Positions 44,654 through 54,475 of a stretch of 64,000 nucleotides of DNA are shown here, piece after piece. The DNA comes from JAWVFM01 sp963841455. Its GTDB lineage: Bacteria > Actinomycetota > Thermoleophilia > Solirubrobacterales > 70-9. The notes beneath the pieces are model-generated. The model had not been told where the DNA came from, did not search any database, and was given only the letters and a program-made list of their open reading frames with translations. Numbering within the stretch: the first letter of the stretch is position 1; every line of letters starts with the position of its first letter. The stretch is taken from NCBI GenBank assembly GCA_963841455.1, contig CAWJCU010000009.1, forward strand, positions 1 to 64,000, read 5' to 3'. The translations under genes and the position numbers were made by a program.

Positions 44654-46568
44654 GCGCGACACCTCCGGCGACCCCGGCAACGGCGGGCTCGGGCTGAGTC
44701 ACCTCGGCGCCCTCGCCGGCCATGATCGCGTGCCGCGCCCCCGGCACGCCGAACTCGTACGGGCCGCCGACAACGCGGGGGATCTCGTCGAAGTTGAAGA
44801 TCGGGGGCGGCGAGGAGACGAGCCATTCGATCGTCTTCGCCCGCCACGGGTTCGCCGGCGCCTTCGGCCCGTAGCGCCAGCTGACGACCATGTTGTAGAG
44901 GAAGACGAGCTGGGCGGCGCCGAGGATGAACGAGAAGATCGAGATCGTGAGGTTCCAGCCGGCGAACTGGGCCGAGTAGTCGGCCACGCGTCGTGGCATC
45001 CCCTCCATGCCGATCCAGTGCATCGGCAGGAACGTCCCGTACATGCCGATCAGCGTGAGCCAGAAGTGGACGCGGCCGAGCTTCTCGTCGTACATCCGGC
45101 CGGTCATCTTCGGGAACCAGTGGTAGATGCCGGCGAAGATCGTGAACACCGAGCCACCGAAGAGCACGAAGTGGATGTGGGCGACGATGAAGTAGGTGTC
45201 GGAGACGTGGATGTCGATCGGCACCATGCCGAGCATCACTCCCGAGATCCCGCCCATCGTGAAGGTGACGATGAACGCGAGCGCGAACAGCATCGCCGTG
45301 GAGTTCAAGTGCAGCACCGACTTGAAGAGAGTCGCGAGCCAGGAGAAGATCTTGATCCCGGTCGGCACCGCGATCAGGAGCGTCGTGACCATCATCGGCA
45401 CGCGCAGCCACGCAAACATCCCCGAGACGAACATGTGGTGGGCCCACACGGTGTAGGCCAGAACCACGATCCCGAGCAGCGCCAGGGCCATGAGCCGGTA
45501 CCCGAAGATCGGTTTTCGGGCGTGGCTCGTTATGACCTCGGAGATGATCCCGAACCCGGGCAACATCATGATGTAGACGGCCGGGTGGGAGTAGAACCAG
45601 AAGATGTGCTGGTAGCTCAGAACGTCGCCGCCGTTGAGCGCCTGGAAGAAGTTCGTGTGCAGCGCGCGGTCGAAGAGCACCATGAACTGCACGCCGGCGA
45701 TGAACGGGGTCGCCGCCACCACGAGCAGGGACGTCGAGAGGTTCGCCCACACGAGCAGCGGCATACGCCAGAAGTTCATTCCGGGCGCACGCATGGTGAC
45801 GATCGTCACCAGGAAGTTGAGCGCGGTGGCAATCGAGGAGGCCCCCGCGAACTGGACCCCCAGGTTGAAGAACGACTGGCCTAACGGCGCGCCCGTCGAG
45901 AGCGGCGCATAGCCGGTCCACCCCGCGTCGAACGCCCCGCCCGGGCAGAGGAAGCTGGCCACGAAGAGGAGCCCGGCGAGCGGAAGCATCCAGAAGCTGA
46001 AGGCGTTGAGGCGGGGGAACGCCATGTCCGGCGCCCCGATCATCAGCGGCAGGACGTAGTTCGCGATCCCGGCGAAGATCGGGATCACGAAGACGAAGAT
46101 CATCAGCGCGGCGTGGGTCGAGAACAGTGAGTTGAAGGCGCCCGGGTTGACGAGCTGGGTGCCCGGCGCGGCGAGCTCGGCGCGCATGATCATCGCGATC
46201 AGCCCGCCCACGAAGAAGAAGAAGAAGCTCGTGCAGATGTACTGGATCCCGATGACCTTGTGGTCCGTGTTGAACTTGAAGTAGTCGCGCCAGGAGCGGG
46301 CGCCGTGCTGGGAGTGGTCGTCGGGGATCGTCGGAGCGCCGATCGCCCAACGCAGCCAGTAGTCGAAAGCGCCGATGCCAGCGAGGAAGCCGAGCGGGCC
46401 GCAGATCGAGGCGACGATGAGCTGCGGGTAGCCGGTCTGGTCGGTCTGGGTGATCGACAGCCCGGAGATCGAACGCAGCGCGACCACGAGGCCGTAGCCG
46501 AACGCGAACCCGACGACGAGGCCGAGGAAGGCCCGCGCCATTCCAGGTCGCTTCAAAGCTGCCGCCAT
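44646..46568 (-). CDS. ctaD: cytochrome c oxidase subunit I (canonical)
   Basis: The 640-aa protein has two extra N-terminal TM helices (about residues 10-70) before the usual twelve. All ligands are present: FSTHAALMIF (heme a), WFYSHPAVYIM (CuB His and the Tyr), VWAHHMF (CuB pair) and TYFIVAHIHFVLFGG (heme a3 and heme a). WFPKMTGRM and a C-terminal LVSSPPPIFNFDEIP are shared with the degenerate paralogue. It is the oxygen-reducing, proton-pumping subunit of the aa3 oxidase. Upstream ctaC is 47 nt away. Confidence 0.96.
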   Translation of the reverse strand: MAAALKRPGMARAFLGLVVGFAFGYGLVVALRSISGLSITQTDQTGYPQLIVASICGPLGFLAGIGAFDYWLRWAIGAPTIPDDHSQHGARSWRDYFKFNTDHKVIGIQYICTSFFFFFVGGLIAMIMRAELAAPGTQLVNPGAFNSLFSTHAALMIFVFVIPIFAGIANYVLPLMIGAPDMAFPRLNAFSFWMLPLAGLLFVASFLCPGGAFDAGWTGYAPLSTGAPLGQSFFNLGVQFAGASSIATALNFLVTIVTMRAPGMNFWRMPLLVWANLSTSLLVVAATPFIAGVQFMVLFDRALHTNFFQALNGGDVLSYQHIFWFYSHPAVYIMMLPGFGIISEVITSHARKPIFGYRLMALALLGIVVLAYTVWAHHMFVSGMFAWLRVPMMVTTLLIAVPTGIKIFSWLATLFKSVLHLNSTAMLFALAFIVTFTMGGISGVMLGMVPIDIHVSDTYFIVAHIHFVLFGGSVFTIFAGIYHWFPKMTGRMYDEKLGRVHFWLTLIGMYGTFLPMHWIGMEGMPRRVADYSAQFAGWNLTISIFSFILGAAQLVFLYNMVVSWRYGPKAPANPWRAKTIEWLVSSPPPIFNFDEIPRVVGGPYEFGVPGARHAIMAGEGAEVTQPEPAVAGVAGGVARE

Positions 46569-46615
46569 CGCCTAGAGGTCCCTTTCCGAGGGATGCGGGA
46601 TCCTAACGACGCTCA

Positions 46616-47419
46616 TCAGGGCGCCCCCGCGGCCGTCGTCGAGGTGTTCTCGCCGAGCGAGGGATGCGGCGGGACGGTGCCAGACTTCTGCACCCTCTCC
46701 TGGTTCGCCAGCCAGCCGTCGAACTTCGACTGCGGCCAGACGTGCACGATGGCGCGCATCGTCGCGTGCCCGTAGCCGCAGAGCTCGGTGCACACGACGT
46801 TGAATGTGCCGAGCCTGTCGGGGGTCACGACGACGCTGTTGTCGATGTCGTTGCCGCTCGGGCCCGCCGGCACCGCGTCGCGCTTGATCCGCCACTCGGG
46901 CACCCAGAACGAGTGGATCACGTCGATCGAGCGCACCTTCACGTCGAGCTGGCGGTCGACGGGCACGTTCAGGACGTCGGAGTAGACGGTCCCGTTCGGA
47001 GTCGGGTAGGCGAAGCTCCATTTGTACTGCTGGCCGGTGACATCAACCTTGAGCTGATGCGCCGAGCCCTTCTCGATGTCGGCGAGGACGATGGCGCTGT
47101 AGATGGCGCCGAACAGGACGATGATCGTCGGGATCACGGTCCAGGCGATCTCGAGGCGCGTGTTGCCGTGGATCGGCTCGCCATCGGACTCGTCGCCGGG
47201 CCTCGCCCTGTACTTCCAGACGCAGTAGCCGAGCATCACCATCACGACCGAGAAGACGAAGCACGAGAGGATGATCATCACGTTGAGCAGCGTGTCGATC
47301 GGCCCCGCCTGCGTGGACGCGGCCTCGCCGAACCACGAGATCTGGGTCATGGGGACGGCCGTGACGACCGTGAGCACGACCATCACGCCGAACAGCCGAA
47401 TCAGAGTCGACCTAGGCAC
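46616..47419 (-). CDS. ctaC: cytochrome c oxidase subunit II (canonical, CuA-binding)
   Basis: The product is about 267 aa. GTG 47419 (PRSTLIRLFGVMVVLT) is preferred over the upstream in-frame start because it puts the first hydrophobic segment at the N-terminus. Two TM helices, then GQQYKWSFAYP, VIHSFWVPEW and a complete CuA loop (CTELCGYGHATM). It receives electrons from cytochrome c, possibly the diheme lipoprotein at 40297. First gene of the ctaC-ctaD-USP-ctaE operon. Confidence 0.93.
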   Translation of the reverse strand: MPRSTLIRLFGVMVVLTVVTAVPMTQISWFGEAASTQAGPIDTLLNVMIILSCFVFSVVMVMLGYCVWKYRARPGDESDGEPIHGNTRLEIAWTVIPTIIVLFGAIYSAIVLADIEKGSAHQLKVDVTGQQYKWSFAYPTPNGTVYSDVLNVPVDRQLDVKVRSIDVIHSFWVPEWRIKRDAVPAGPSGNDIDNSVVVTPDRLGTFNVVCTELCGYGHATMRAIVHVWPQSKFDGWLANQERVQKSGTVPPHPSLGENTSTTAAGAP

Positions 47420-47497
47420 CGGGCCCGATTCTATTCGAGCTTGGGACGGCTCCGGCGCGCCCCCGAAGCCGCCCAAGTCGCAACCGATACAGGCTTC

Positions 47498-48985
47498 TCA
47501 GTCGTCCGGGACGGGAGGCAGTTCGGCGAGCTCGCCGGCCGACGCCGCGAGCACGCCCCGGGCGACGCCCTCCCAGCTCCAGAGGCGCGATGCGGTCCCG
47601 CGCAGTCGCTGCCGTGCCTCGCCGCTGACCTCTGGATCGAGCGCCAGCCAGCCGTTGATGCGGTCGGCCAACTGCATGACCGCGGCGTCGCCCAGCGGGA
47701 ACGACACGAGGCCCGCCGCCTCGGGCGGCAGATCTGCCGCCAGAGCCCGGCTCACCTCGGCGGCGCCGGAGTGGTCGGCCGAGACCGGGGCGACGCCCGC
47801 GGCGGCCGCCTCGGCGGCGACCATTCCGAACGCCTCCGGGAAGGTGCTCGGGAAGACGAGCACGTCGCAGGCGGGGACCAGCCGGCCCACCTCGTGATGC
47901 TCGAGCCGGCCCGCGAACGCGACGCTGCCGGCGGCCGCGCTGCAGGCGGCCCGGTAGCGCTCCGGCGGGTCGCCGAGCAGCGAGAGCAGCATGTGCAGCG
48001 GCCCCCTGGGCCCGCCCTCGAGCTGGCGACCGCGCTTGGCGATCTCGCGCGCCGCACCCAGATCGCCGCTCTCGATCGCCCGCCACAGGTCGAGGAGGCC
48101 GTGCTCGTACTCGCCGAACCCCACGATGAGGAGCCGCGCCCCAGGGTTCGCCTCGACGACGAGCGGCCATGCGGCGAGGAGGAGGTCGATGCCCTTCGAG
48201 ACGATCATCTTCCCGACGAGGACGACGCGCGGGCCCTCCGCCGCGGCGAGGTGCTCCACGGCGTCGGCCGCCCGCTCGGGTGAGCGATCCCAGCCGCCCG
48301 ACTCCTCGCCCGCCCAGAAGGAGTCGGCGAGGCCCCGCAGCCGATCCGACGCCGACGCCTCGCCGAGCGGTGAGAAGAGGGCCGTGTCGACGCCCGGAGG
48401 CCCGAGCCTCGTCTTCTCGGGCAGCCCGGGGGCCCGGACGGCCGCCCAAAGCGACTCGGCGGTGTGGCGCGAGCCGGCGAGCACGCCCGAGGCCGCCTCC
48501 ATCCCCTCGCGCGCGTAGGGCAGGAAGCGCTCGGGCTCCGGCTTCACCGTGTATTCGAGCGCCGAGCCGTGGACCTTGGCGGCGAACTGGAGGCCCGCCC
48601 GGGCGAGGATCACGGGGCCCATCACCAGGTGGTTGGCGAGCGCGGCATCGACGCCGCCGACCGCCTCGACCACGTCGCGCACCGCCGCGACGTTCGCCTC
48701 GAGGTAGCGGTCGAGCTCGGCTTCGGTCAGCTCGGAGAAGGTCTTGACCTCGAAGCCCTCGTACTCATCGTGGACGTACACGGGCAGCAGGCCACCGATG
48801 TCGGGCCGGTGGATCCGGACCGACCCCGGCTCGGACTCGATGCCCGGAAGCGGATCGGTTCCGCGGTCCTGGCAGAGCAGGTGGACCTCGTGCCCGAGCG
48901 CGGCGAGGGCCCGCGCCAGGCTCGCGTTGTAGACGTTCGAGCCGGTGCCTCGCAGCAGGTAGCCATGGAAGACGAGGACGCGCAC
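47498..48985 (-). CDS. GT4-family glycosyltransferase
   Basis: The product is about 495 aa. GTG 48985 starts RVLVFHGYLLRGTGSNVYN, the N-terminal glycine loop of GT-B enzymes. The second domain has VVLVGKMIVSKGIDLLLAAW and the donor-binding FPSTFPEAFGMVAAEAAAAG (EAFG-x3-AEA motif). An insert of about 60 residues (around WRAIESGDLGAAREIAKRG) sits before the donor site. Acts on an unknown acceptor, e.g. trehalose, sucrose or cell-surface glycan. It diverges from the zinc-ribbon gene by 40 nt. Confidence 0.85.
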   Translation of the reverse strand: MRVLVFHGYLLRGTGSNVYNASLARALAALGHEVHLLCQDRGTDPLPGIESEPGSVRIHRPDIGGLLPVYVHDEYEGFEVKTFSELTEAELDRYLEANVAAVRDVVEAVGGVDAALANHLVMGPVILARAGLQFAAKVHGSALEYTVKPEPERFLPYAREGMEAASGVLAGSRHTAESLWAAVRAPGLPEKTRLGPPGVDTALFSPLGEASASDRLRGLADSFWAGEESGGWDRSPERAADAVEHLAAAEGPRVVLVGKMIVSKGIDLLLAAWPLVVEANPGARLLIVGFGEYEHGLLDLWRAIESGDLGAAREIAKRGRQLEGGPRGPLHMLLSLLGDPPERYRAACSAAAGSVAFAGRLEHHEVGRLVPACDVLVFPSTFPEAFGMVAAEAAAAGVAPVSADHSGAAEVSRALAADLPPEAAGLVSFPLGDAAVMQLADRINGWLALDPEVSGEARQRLRGTASRLWSWEGVARGVLAASAGELAELPPVPDD

Positions 48986-49025
48986 GACTCGGAAGCTAGT
49001 GCCCCCAACGGCTATGTTTCCGCGC

Positions 49026-49301
49026 ATGGACCGTCGCGGGCAGAGCTACCGCCTACGCGCCCCCGTCTCGGGGCGCGAGGCGCTCGTGGAGCTCGAGCCC
49101 GAGGCCGTCTACGTCGACCGCGAGAGCGGCGAGGAGATGGACCCCGTGAGCATGGTCCTCCCCCTGGCCGATTCGGACTCCGCTCTGCTGCGAACGCCCG
49201 AGAACCTGCGCGAGTGCCGCCGCTGCCACCAGCTCGTCGGCCTCGACGTCAGCGACTGTCCGTATTGCGGCCTGCGCCAGGAAGCGCTGAACGGCGAGTG
49301 A
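49026..49301 (+). CDS. small zinc-ribbon protein
   Basis: The 91-aa protein has an N-terminal beta region (SYRLRAPVSGREALVELEPE) and a C-terminal zinc ribbon CRRC-x13-CPYCG. ATG 49026 is used rather than the upstream ATG at 48999. Its stop overlaps the GTG of the following lipoprotein (GTGA). No specific family recognised; a nucleic-acid- or protein-binding adaptor is plausible. Confidence 0.7.
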   Translation: MDRRGQSYRLRAPVSGREALVELEPEAVYVDRESGEEMDPVSMVLPLADSDSALLRTPENLRECRRCHQLVGLDVSDCPYCGLRQEALNGE

Positions 49302-49687
49302 GATACCGGCTGGCAGCGACGGCCGCGGCGGCGGCCATCGGCGCGCTCGCGCTGGCCGGCTGCGGCGGCGGCGACACGACGACGGAGACGGTCTCGGCCC
49401 CGACGACCACGCAGGCGACGAAGCCGATCACGACCACGCCGCCGGCGACGACGACCGCGACGACCACCACGCCGTCGACCACCACGGCGCCGGCGACCAC
49501 CCTGACCTCGTCGACAACGCAGTCGACCCGCACATCGCCCGGGTCCGGCTCGGGATCGAGCGGGGGAACCGGCGCGGGTGGCGGCTCGGGCGGGTCTCAG
49601 GGCTCATCCGGCGGGGGCGGCGGCGACCTCACGCCGATCCAGCGCTTCCGCCAGCAGTGCCGGAAGAACCCCGGCAGCTGCGGCTAG
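49298..49687 (+). CDS. Thr/Pro-rich lipoprotein
   Basis: The 129-aa protein has a signal peptide ending in lipobox LALAGC (Cys about residue 22). A low-complexity stalk of ACG/ACC (Thr) codons, then Gly/Ser-rich spacer, leads to a short conserved-looking tail LTPIQRFRQQCRKNPGSCG with two Cys. Probably a membrane-anchored envelope protein whose functional part is the last 20 residues. Coupled to the zinc-ribbon gene. Confidence 0.65.
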   Translation: MRYRLAATAAAAAIGALALAGCGGGDTTTETVSAPTTTQATKPITTTPPATTTATTTTPSTTTAPATTLTSSTTQSTRTSPGSGSGSSGGTGAGGGSGGSQGSSGGGGGDLTPIQRFRQQCRKNPGSCG

Positions 49688-49691
49688 CTAC

Positions 49692-50456
49692 CTACTTGCC
49701 AGGCACGTAGTAGCCCCAGTACATGAGGCGCGCCGTGAAGATGCAGCCGTAGTCGCGGACGGACCCGATCTTCGTCTGCGGCCGCGCCTTGAGCGCCTGG
49801 CCGTTTCCGCACTTCTTGGCGCCGCGGCTCGCTCGCCAGCTCGAATGCGGCGCGAACTCCGTGGTGGCGAGAGCCGGGACCCAGGTCGGCGTGGTGAGGC
49901 CGAGGATCTGGCCCTTCTTGATCTTGAGGGGCGTGTTGAGAGTGATGTAGTGCATCTCGCCCGTGGCTTGGCCGAGCTGGACCGTCGGGCTCTGGCGGAC
50001 TAGCTTGTAGGTGCCCTTCTTCTTCGGAACGAGGACACTGATCCGTGCCGTCGGCTCCTTGCCGTACTGCTTGTTGCCGAAGAAGTCGGGAGAACCGAAC
50101 GTGTTGCGCTCGGTCTTGTTGGGCTTGCCGAGCTTGACCGCCCAGGCGACGAGCTTTCCGGTCTGGGGCGCCCTCATTACGTGGCGCTTTCCGTCGGCCT
50201 TGAGCTCGAAGCCCGTCACCGACCCGATGACGAAGCATGGGCGCTTGACGACGGGCGGGTTCTGGCTCTCCGGCGGCTTCTGAGGGCAAAGCGGCTTGGG
50301 GTTGTGCTGCACCTCGCCGAGAACCATCGGCTTGACGTTGCCGCCCGCGTCGGCGAACGGCGCCGCGGCTGCGACGGCGACGACTCCGGCGCACAGCGCG
50401 GCGAATGCAAGCGTGCCGCGGCGCGGGCGGCGTCGGTTGTGGCTCGCAGTGGCCAT
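49692..50456 (-). CDS. secreted protein, family of unknown function
   Basis: The product is about 254 aa from ATG 50456. An Arg-rich n-region (NRRRPRRGTLAFAALC) and a hydrophobic core form the signal peptide. The mature domain has KRPCFVIGSVTGFELKADG, TARISVLVPKKKGTYKLV, IKKGQILGLTTPTWVPAL and FTARLMYWGYYVPGK. The order of motifs recalls the smaller secreted protein at 29417. Such families are frequent in Thermoleophilia drafts as I remember them. No catalytic signature. Confidence 0.7.
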   Translation of the reverse strand: MATASHNRRRPRRGTLAFAALCAGVVAVAAAAPFADAGGNVKPMVLGEVQHNPKPLCPQKPPESQNPPVVKRPCFVIGSVTGFELKADGKRHVMRAPQTGKLVAWAVKLGKPNKTERNTFGSPDFFGNKQYGKEPTARISVLVPKKKGTYKLVRQSPTVQLGQATGEMHYITLNTPLKIKKGQILGLTTPTWVPALATTEFAPHSSWRASRGAKKCGNGQALKARPQTKIGSVRDYGCIFTARLMYWGYYVPGK

Positions 50457-50601
50457 CGGGGTTGGAACACGGCCCAGAGCGCTGGGTTGCGCTGCTCCCA
50501 CCCTTACGGAGCGACCGTGAGGCGCATAGCTTAGGCATCCGGTAGGACCCAATGCGGCCAGGCGAGCGGTTGGGCGCAATTGCCCTCATACAATCGCCGC
50601 C

Positions 50602-51564
50602 GTGCCCGCGATCGTCACCAAGGCCCTGGAGCGTGAGTTCTCGGGCGGGATCAAGGCGGTCGACGGGGTCGACCTCGAGGTCGCGGAGGGCGAGATCTAC
50701 GGTTTCCTCGGCCCAAACGGCGCCGGGAAGACCACGACCGTGCGGATGCTGACCACGCTTCTGCGCCCCACCGGCGGCAGCGCCACGGTTTCCGGGCACG
50801 ACGTCGTTGCAGAGGCCAAGGAGGTCCGCCAGGCAATCGGCGTGGCGCTCCAGGAGGCCGCGCTCGACCCGCTGATGACGGGGCGCGAGCTGATGCGCCT
50901 GCAGGCGACGCTTCACGGGATGAGCTCCGACGTCGGCAGCCGCAAGGCCGCCGTGCTGCTCGAGCGGGTCGGCCTCACCGACGCCGCCGACCGGCGGGTT
51001 GGGACCTACTCCGGCGGCATGCGGCGGCGGCTCGACCTCGCATCGGCCCTCGTCCACGAGCCGCGCGTGCTCTTCCTCGACGAGCCCACCACCGGCCTCG
51101 ACCCCGTGAGCCGCAAGGCGATCTGGGAGGAGGTCTCGCGGCTCAACTCCGAGGGCACGACCGTCTTCCTCACGACCCAGTACCTCGAGGAGGCCGACGA
51201 GCTGGCCAACCGCGTCGGCATCATCGACGGCGGGCGGATCGTCGCCGAGGGGACGCCGGGCGAGCTCAAGGCGCAGGTGGGCCGCCCGCACCTCGAGGTC
51301 CACATCGCCGAGGGCGAGGCCGAGCGCGCGCACCAGGTGGTCGCCCGCTTCGGCAAGCAGTTGCCCTCGAAGGACGGCGCGGTGCTCGTGGAGCTGGAGC
51401 ATGGAGCCGCCGAGGTGGCGCCCGTGGTTCGCGCCCTCGATGACGCCGGGATCCTCGTCGATTCGCTCGACCTCGTGGAGCCCACGCTCGACGACGTCTT
51501 CGTCGCCAAGACCGGCTACCACATCGAGGGCGAGGAAACGGCCGACGTCGAGGAGCCCGCCTGA
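50602..51564 (+). CDS. DrrA-type ABC exporter ATPase
   Basis: The 320-aa protein starts at GTG 50602. Walker A is GPNGAGKTTTVRML, Q-loop VALQEAALD, signature YSGGMRRRLDLASAL, Walker B VLFLDEPTTGLDP, and the H-loop is replaced by Gln (TTQYLEEAD), as in drug-exporting DrrA proteins. The C-terminal 80 residues form the DUF4162-like regulatory domain. Operates with the two following ABC-2 permeases. Confidence 0.92.
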   Translation: MPAIVTKALEREFSGGIKAVDGVDLEVAEGEIYGFLGPNGAGKTTTVRMLTTLLRPTGGSATVSGHDVVAEAKEVRQAIGVALQEAALDPLMTGRELMRLQATLHGMSSDVGSRKAAVLLERVGLTDAADRRVGTYSGGMRRRLDLASALVHEPRVLFLDEPTTGLDPVSRKAIWEEVSRLNSEGTTVFLTTQYLEEADELANRVGIIDGGRIVAEGTPGELKAQVGRPHLEVHIAEGEAERAHQVVARFGKQLPSKDGAVLVELEHGAAEVAPVVRALDDAGILVDSLDLVEPTLDDVFVAKTGYHIEGEETADVEEPA

Positions 51565-52344
51565 TGCGCTCCAACCTGCGGGTGATCGCCTCGCTCGGCG
51601 CCCGCTCGGTCAAGCAGACCTTCCGCCGCCCCCAGCTGCTCTCGCCGATCATCGTCTTCCCCACCCTGCTGCTGGCCGTACAGGTCGGCGGCGCCGGCCG
51701 CGCTGTGGACCTGCCGGCCTTCCCGCAGGTCCACGGGTTCCTCGACTTCATGCTCGCCGGGGCGATGATGCAGTCGGTGCTGCTGGCCGCGCAACAGCGG
51801 CGGAATCGCGCTGGCGGTCGACATCGAGATGGGGTTCACCGACAGGCTGCTGGCGGCGCCCGTGCCGCGGTTCGCGATCGTGCTCGGGCGGCTGGCGGGC
51901 ACGGCGGCGCTCGGCGCCTTCGCCGCCGTCTGGTTCATCGCGATCGGCCTCATCTTCGGCGCCCACATCGAGCAGGGTGTTCCCGGGGTGCTCCTCGTCA
52001 TCGCCCTGGTGACCGCGTCGGCGGTGGCCTTCGGCGGCATCGGCGCCGCGATCGCACTGCGGACCGGGAAGGCCTCGGTCGTGCAGGGACTCTTCCCGCT
52101 CGTCTTCGTGATCCTCTTCCTCTCCTCGGCCTTCTTCCCGGCCGACCTGATCCTCGAGCCGGCCAAGGCGGTGGCGCAGGTGAACCCGGTGAGCCTCATC
52201 GTCGAGGGCGTACGCGACCCGGTCATCTCCTCGCTCACGATCTCCGCGCTGGGGAAGGCGCTGCTCGCCGTCGCCGGCGTCGCCGCCTTCAGCACCTGGC
52301 TCAGCAATCGCGCGCTTCGCCACCGGCTGCGGACGGGGGGCTGA
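51564..52344 (+). CDS. ABC-2 exporter permease, DrrB-like (one +1 interruption)
   Basis: The product is about 260 aa. ATG 51564 overlaps the ATPase stop. Six TM helices; the ABC-2 signature FPLVFVILFLSSAFFPAD is near the C-terminus. A +1 shift near 51793 joins QSVLLAA to NSGGIALAVDIEMGFTDRL. Forms a heterodimeric channel with the next gene for lipophilic drug or lipid export. Confidence 0.85.
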
Positions 52345-53126
52345 TGGGCGCCGACCGAGCGATCAGCCTCGCCACGATCGGAGCGATCGTCCACCGCGCG
52401 CGCAACGAGCTGCTGCGCGTGCCCGGGGCCGCCATCCCGGGCATCCTCGCCCCAACGATCTTCTTCCTCGGCCTGACGGCGGTGTTCGGCCACCTCACGA
52501 TGCTGCCTGGCTTCACCACCGACACCTACCAGAGCTTCCTGATCCCGATCAGCCTGCTCCAGGGGGCAGGCTTCACCGGCGCCGCGACGGGCGTCAACCT
52601 CGCGCGCGACATCGAGCAGGGCTGGTTCGACCGGCTCCTCGCCGCGCCTGTCCCGCGCTGGTCGCTGCTAGCCGGGATGGTCTCCTCGGCGGCGATCCGC
52701 TCCCTGCTGCCCGCCACGGCGCTGCTCATCTTCGGCTTCGCGCTCGGCGTGCATTGGCCGGGACTTGCCGGACTCGCCCTCGCGCTGGTGCTGGTGATGG
52801 GAATGGGGGTGGTCGCGGCCTGCTGGGGCACGATGCTGGCGCTCAAGTTCCGCAGCCAGTCCGCGGCGCCCCTCATGCAGGCGGGAATGTTCATCCTCAT
52901 CCTCACCACCACCGCCTACGCGCCGATCGCGCTTCTCACCGGCTGGCTTCACACGGTCGCCGAGATCAATCCGGTGACGAAGGTCGTCGAGGCGGCGCGC
53001 CAGGGATTCGTCAGGGGGACCTGAGCTGGGCGGATACGTGGCCGGGCCTCGTCGCGCTCGCGCGGTCTGATCGCGTTGCTGGGCGCGCTCGCCCTGCGGC
53101 AGATCTACCGCATGAACGAGGAGTGA
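52344..53126 (+). CDS. second ABC-2 exporter permease (interrupted near C-terminus)
   Basis: The product is about 260 aa when extended. It begins GADRAISLATIGAIVHRARNE, with the shared segment DIEQGWFDRLLAAPVPRWSLL parallel to the first permease. As written it stops at 53024 after ARQGFVRGT. A missing G in a G5 run (about 53014) and a +1 near 53069 restore GDLSWADTWPGLVALA then GLIALLGALALRQIY and a stop at 53126, which overlaps the next GTG. The G-run loss looks like a homopolymer error. Confidence 0.82.
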
Positions 53127-54398
53127 GCGACTACGGGGACTTCCTCGGCGTCGGGCGGAGGCGCCGGCGACGGCCGATCCCGGGCGTGGGCGAGCGCCCC
53201 CTGGCCGGCCCCGAAGGCCTAACCGAGCTCTGCCGGCGCGTCCTGACCGAGAGCCTCGCCGAGGGCGAGCGCGACGGGGTCCCCTACTCCTACACGCGGC
53301 CGAGCCCCGCGCGCTACCCCTGGCAGTGGTACTGGGACTCCTGCTTCGCGGCGATCTCCTGGCGCCGCCTCGACCCCGACCGGCCGCGCCAGGAGCTCGA
53401 GACGCTCCTGCGCTCCGCGCGCGACGACGGCTTCATCGGCCACATCACGTTCTGGGACCGCCCCGTCGAGCTCAGTCCGCCTCCTCTTCTACAACGTCGA
53501 CTCCCGAGACTCGGAGCGCACGAGCACGATTCAGCCGCCGCTCCTGGCCTGGGCGTGGCGGATCGCCGTCGGGGACCCCACTGCCGAGCCGGCCATCGCG
53601 CGCCACCACGAGTGGCTGCGCGCCAACCGCGACCTCGAGGGCGATGGCCTGCTGTGGCTGATCCAGCCGGACGAGTCGGGCCTCGACTCCTCGCCGAAGT
53701 TCGATCCCGTCTGGGGATGGCGCTCCCACGGGCGAGTGGGCTTCGCGGCGTTGGTGGCGCGAAACCGCCGCCTCGGCTGGGACGCGCGGCGCTCACGCGA
53801 CGCGGGCGGACCGGTGCTGTGCGAGGTCGCCACCAACGTGCTGTGGGGCCTTGCCCGCCATGCGATGGGCGAGCCGTCGATCACGCCTGCGCTCGTCGAT
53901 CGACTGTGGGACGAGCGGCGGGGACTCTTCCTGGACGAGGCAGCGCCATCGGGGCTTCGGCCCGCGGTGGAGACCTGGGCGGCGCTCGCGCCGCTCGCCC
54001 TGCCCGACCTCCCCGAGGCGATCGGCCGGCGGCTCGTGGAGGAGCACCTGCTGAACCCCGACCGGTTCTGGCTCGACGTGCCTCCGGCTTCGGTCGCGGC
54101 GACCGAGCCGAGCTTCAGGCCCGGCACGGTGGGCTGGATCAAGCGCCGCTACTGGCGCGGACCGACCTGGGTCAACGCCGCCTGGCTCCTGTGGCTCGGC
54201 CTCGTGCGCCTGGGCTACGCCGACTCGGCGGCGCACATGGGCCGCACGATCGAGAGCGCGATCGTGGCCGAGGGGCTGCGCGAATACTTCAACCCCTACA
54301 GCGGCGAGGGCCTCGGCGCCGTCGACTTCGCCTGGACGTCCCTGGCCATGGAGATGGCGGAGCCGGACCTGGCCGCCGCCGCGCGAAGCTACCTGTAA
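53123..54398 (+). CDS. GH63/MGH1-like alpha/alpha-barrel glycoside hydrolase (one +1 interruption)
   Basis: The product is about 424 aa from GTG 53123. YPWQWYWDSCFAAISWRRLD is the family's N-terminal helix-loop, and DDGFIGHITFWDR, SGLDSSPKFDP and WRGPTWVNAAWLLWLGL follow. The terminal EYFNPYSGEGLGAVDFAWTS is also typical. A +1 shift near 53476 (RPVELS then RLLFYNVDSRD) is required. Likely an intracellular exo-acting enzyme on glucosyl- or mannosylglycerate or a disaccharide. A C10 run and a REP-like hairpin follow the stop. Confidence 0.8.
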
Positions 54399-54409
54399 CA
54401 CCCCCCCCC

Positions 54410-54458
54410 CGCGAACGCCGACTTGCGTCGACCCCTGCGACGCTTTTCGGCGGTCGCG
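54410..54458 (+). repeat. REP-like hairpin repeat, copy 3 (3' side of the DUF559 gene)
   Basis: A nested hairpin: CGCCGA (54416-54421) pairs with TCGGCG (54447-54452), and GCGTCG (54425-54430) pairs with CGACGC (54438-54443) around loop ACCCCTG. Read on the minus strand it aligns to copies 1 and 2 (CGCGA, CGCCGA, GTCGACGCAA, TCGGCG). It abuts a run of ten C (54401-54410). Confidence 0.75.
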
Positions 54459-54475
54459 GTGCGGTGTGGCTGCGC

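Noticed and set aside
49380..49620. ACC/ACG-rich stretch looked like a microsatellite or CRISPR-like repeat.
   Set aside because: It is in frame, codes a Thr/Pro then Gly/Ser stalk behind a lipobox, and has no regular repeat-spacer structure.
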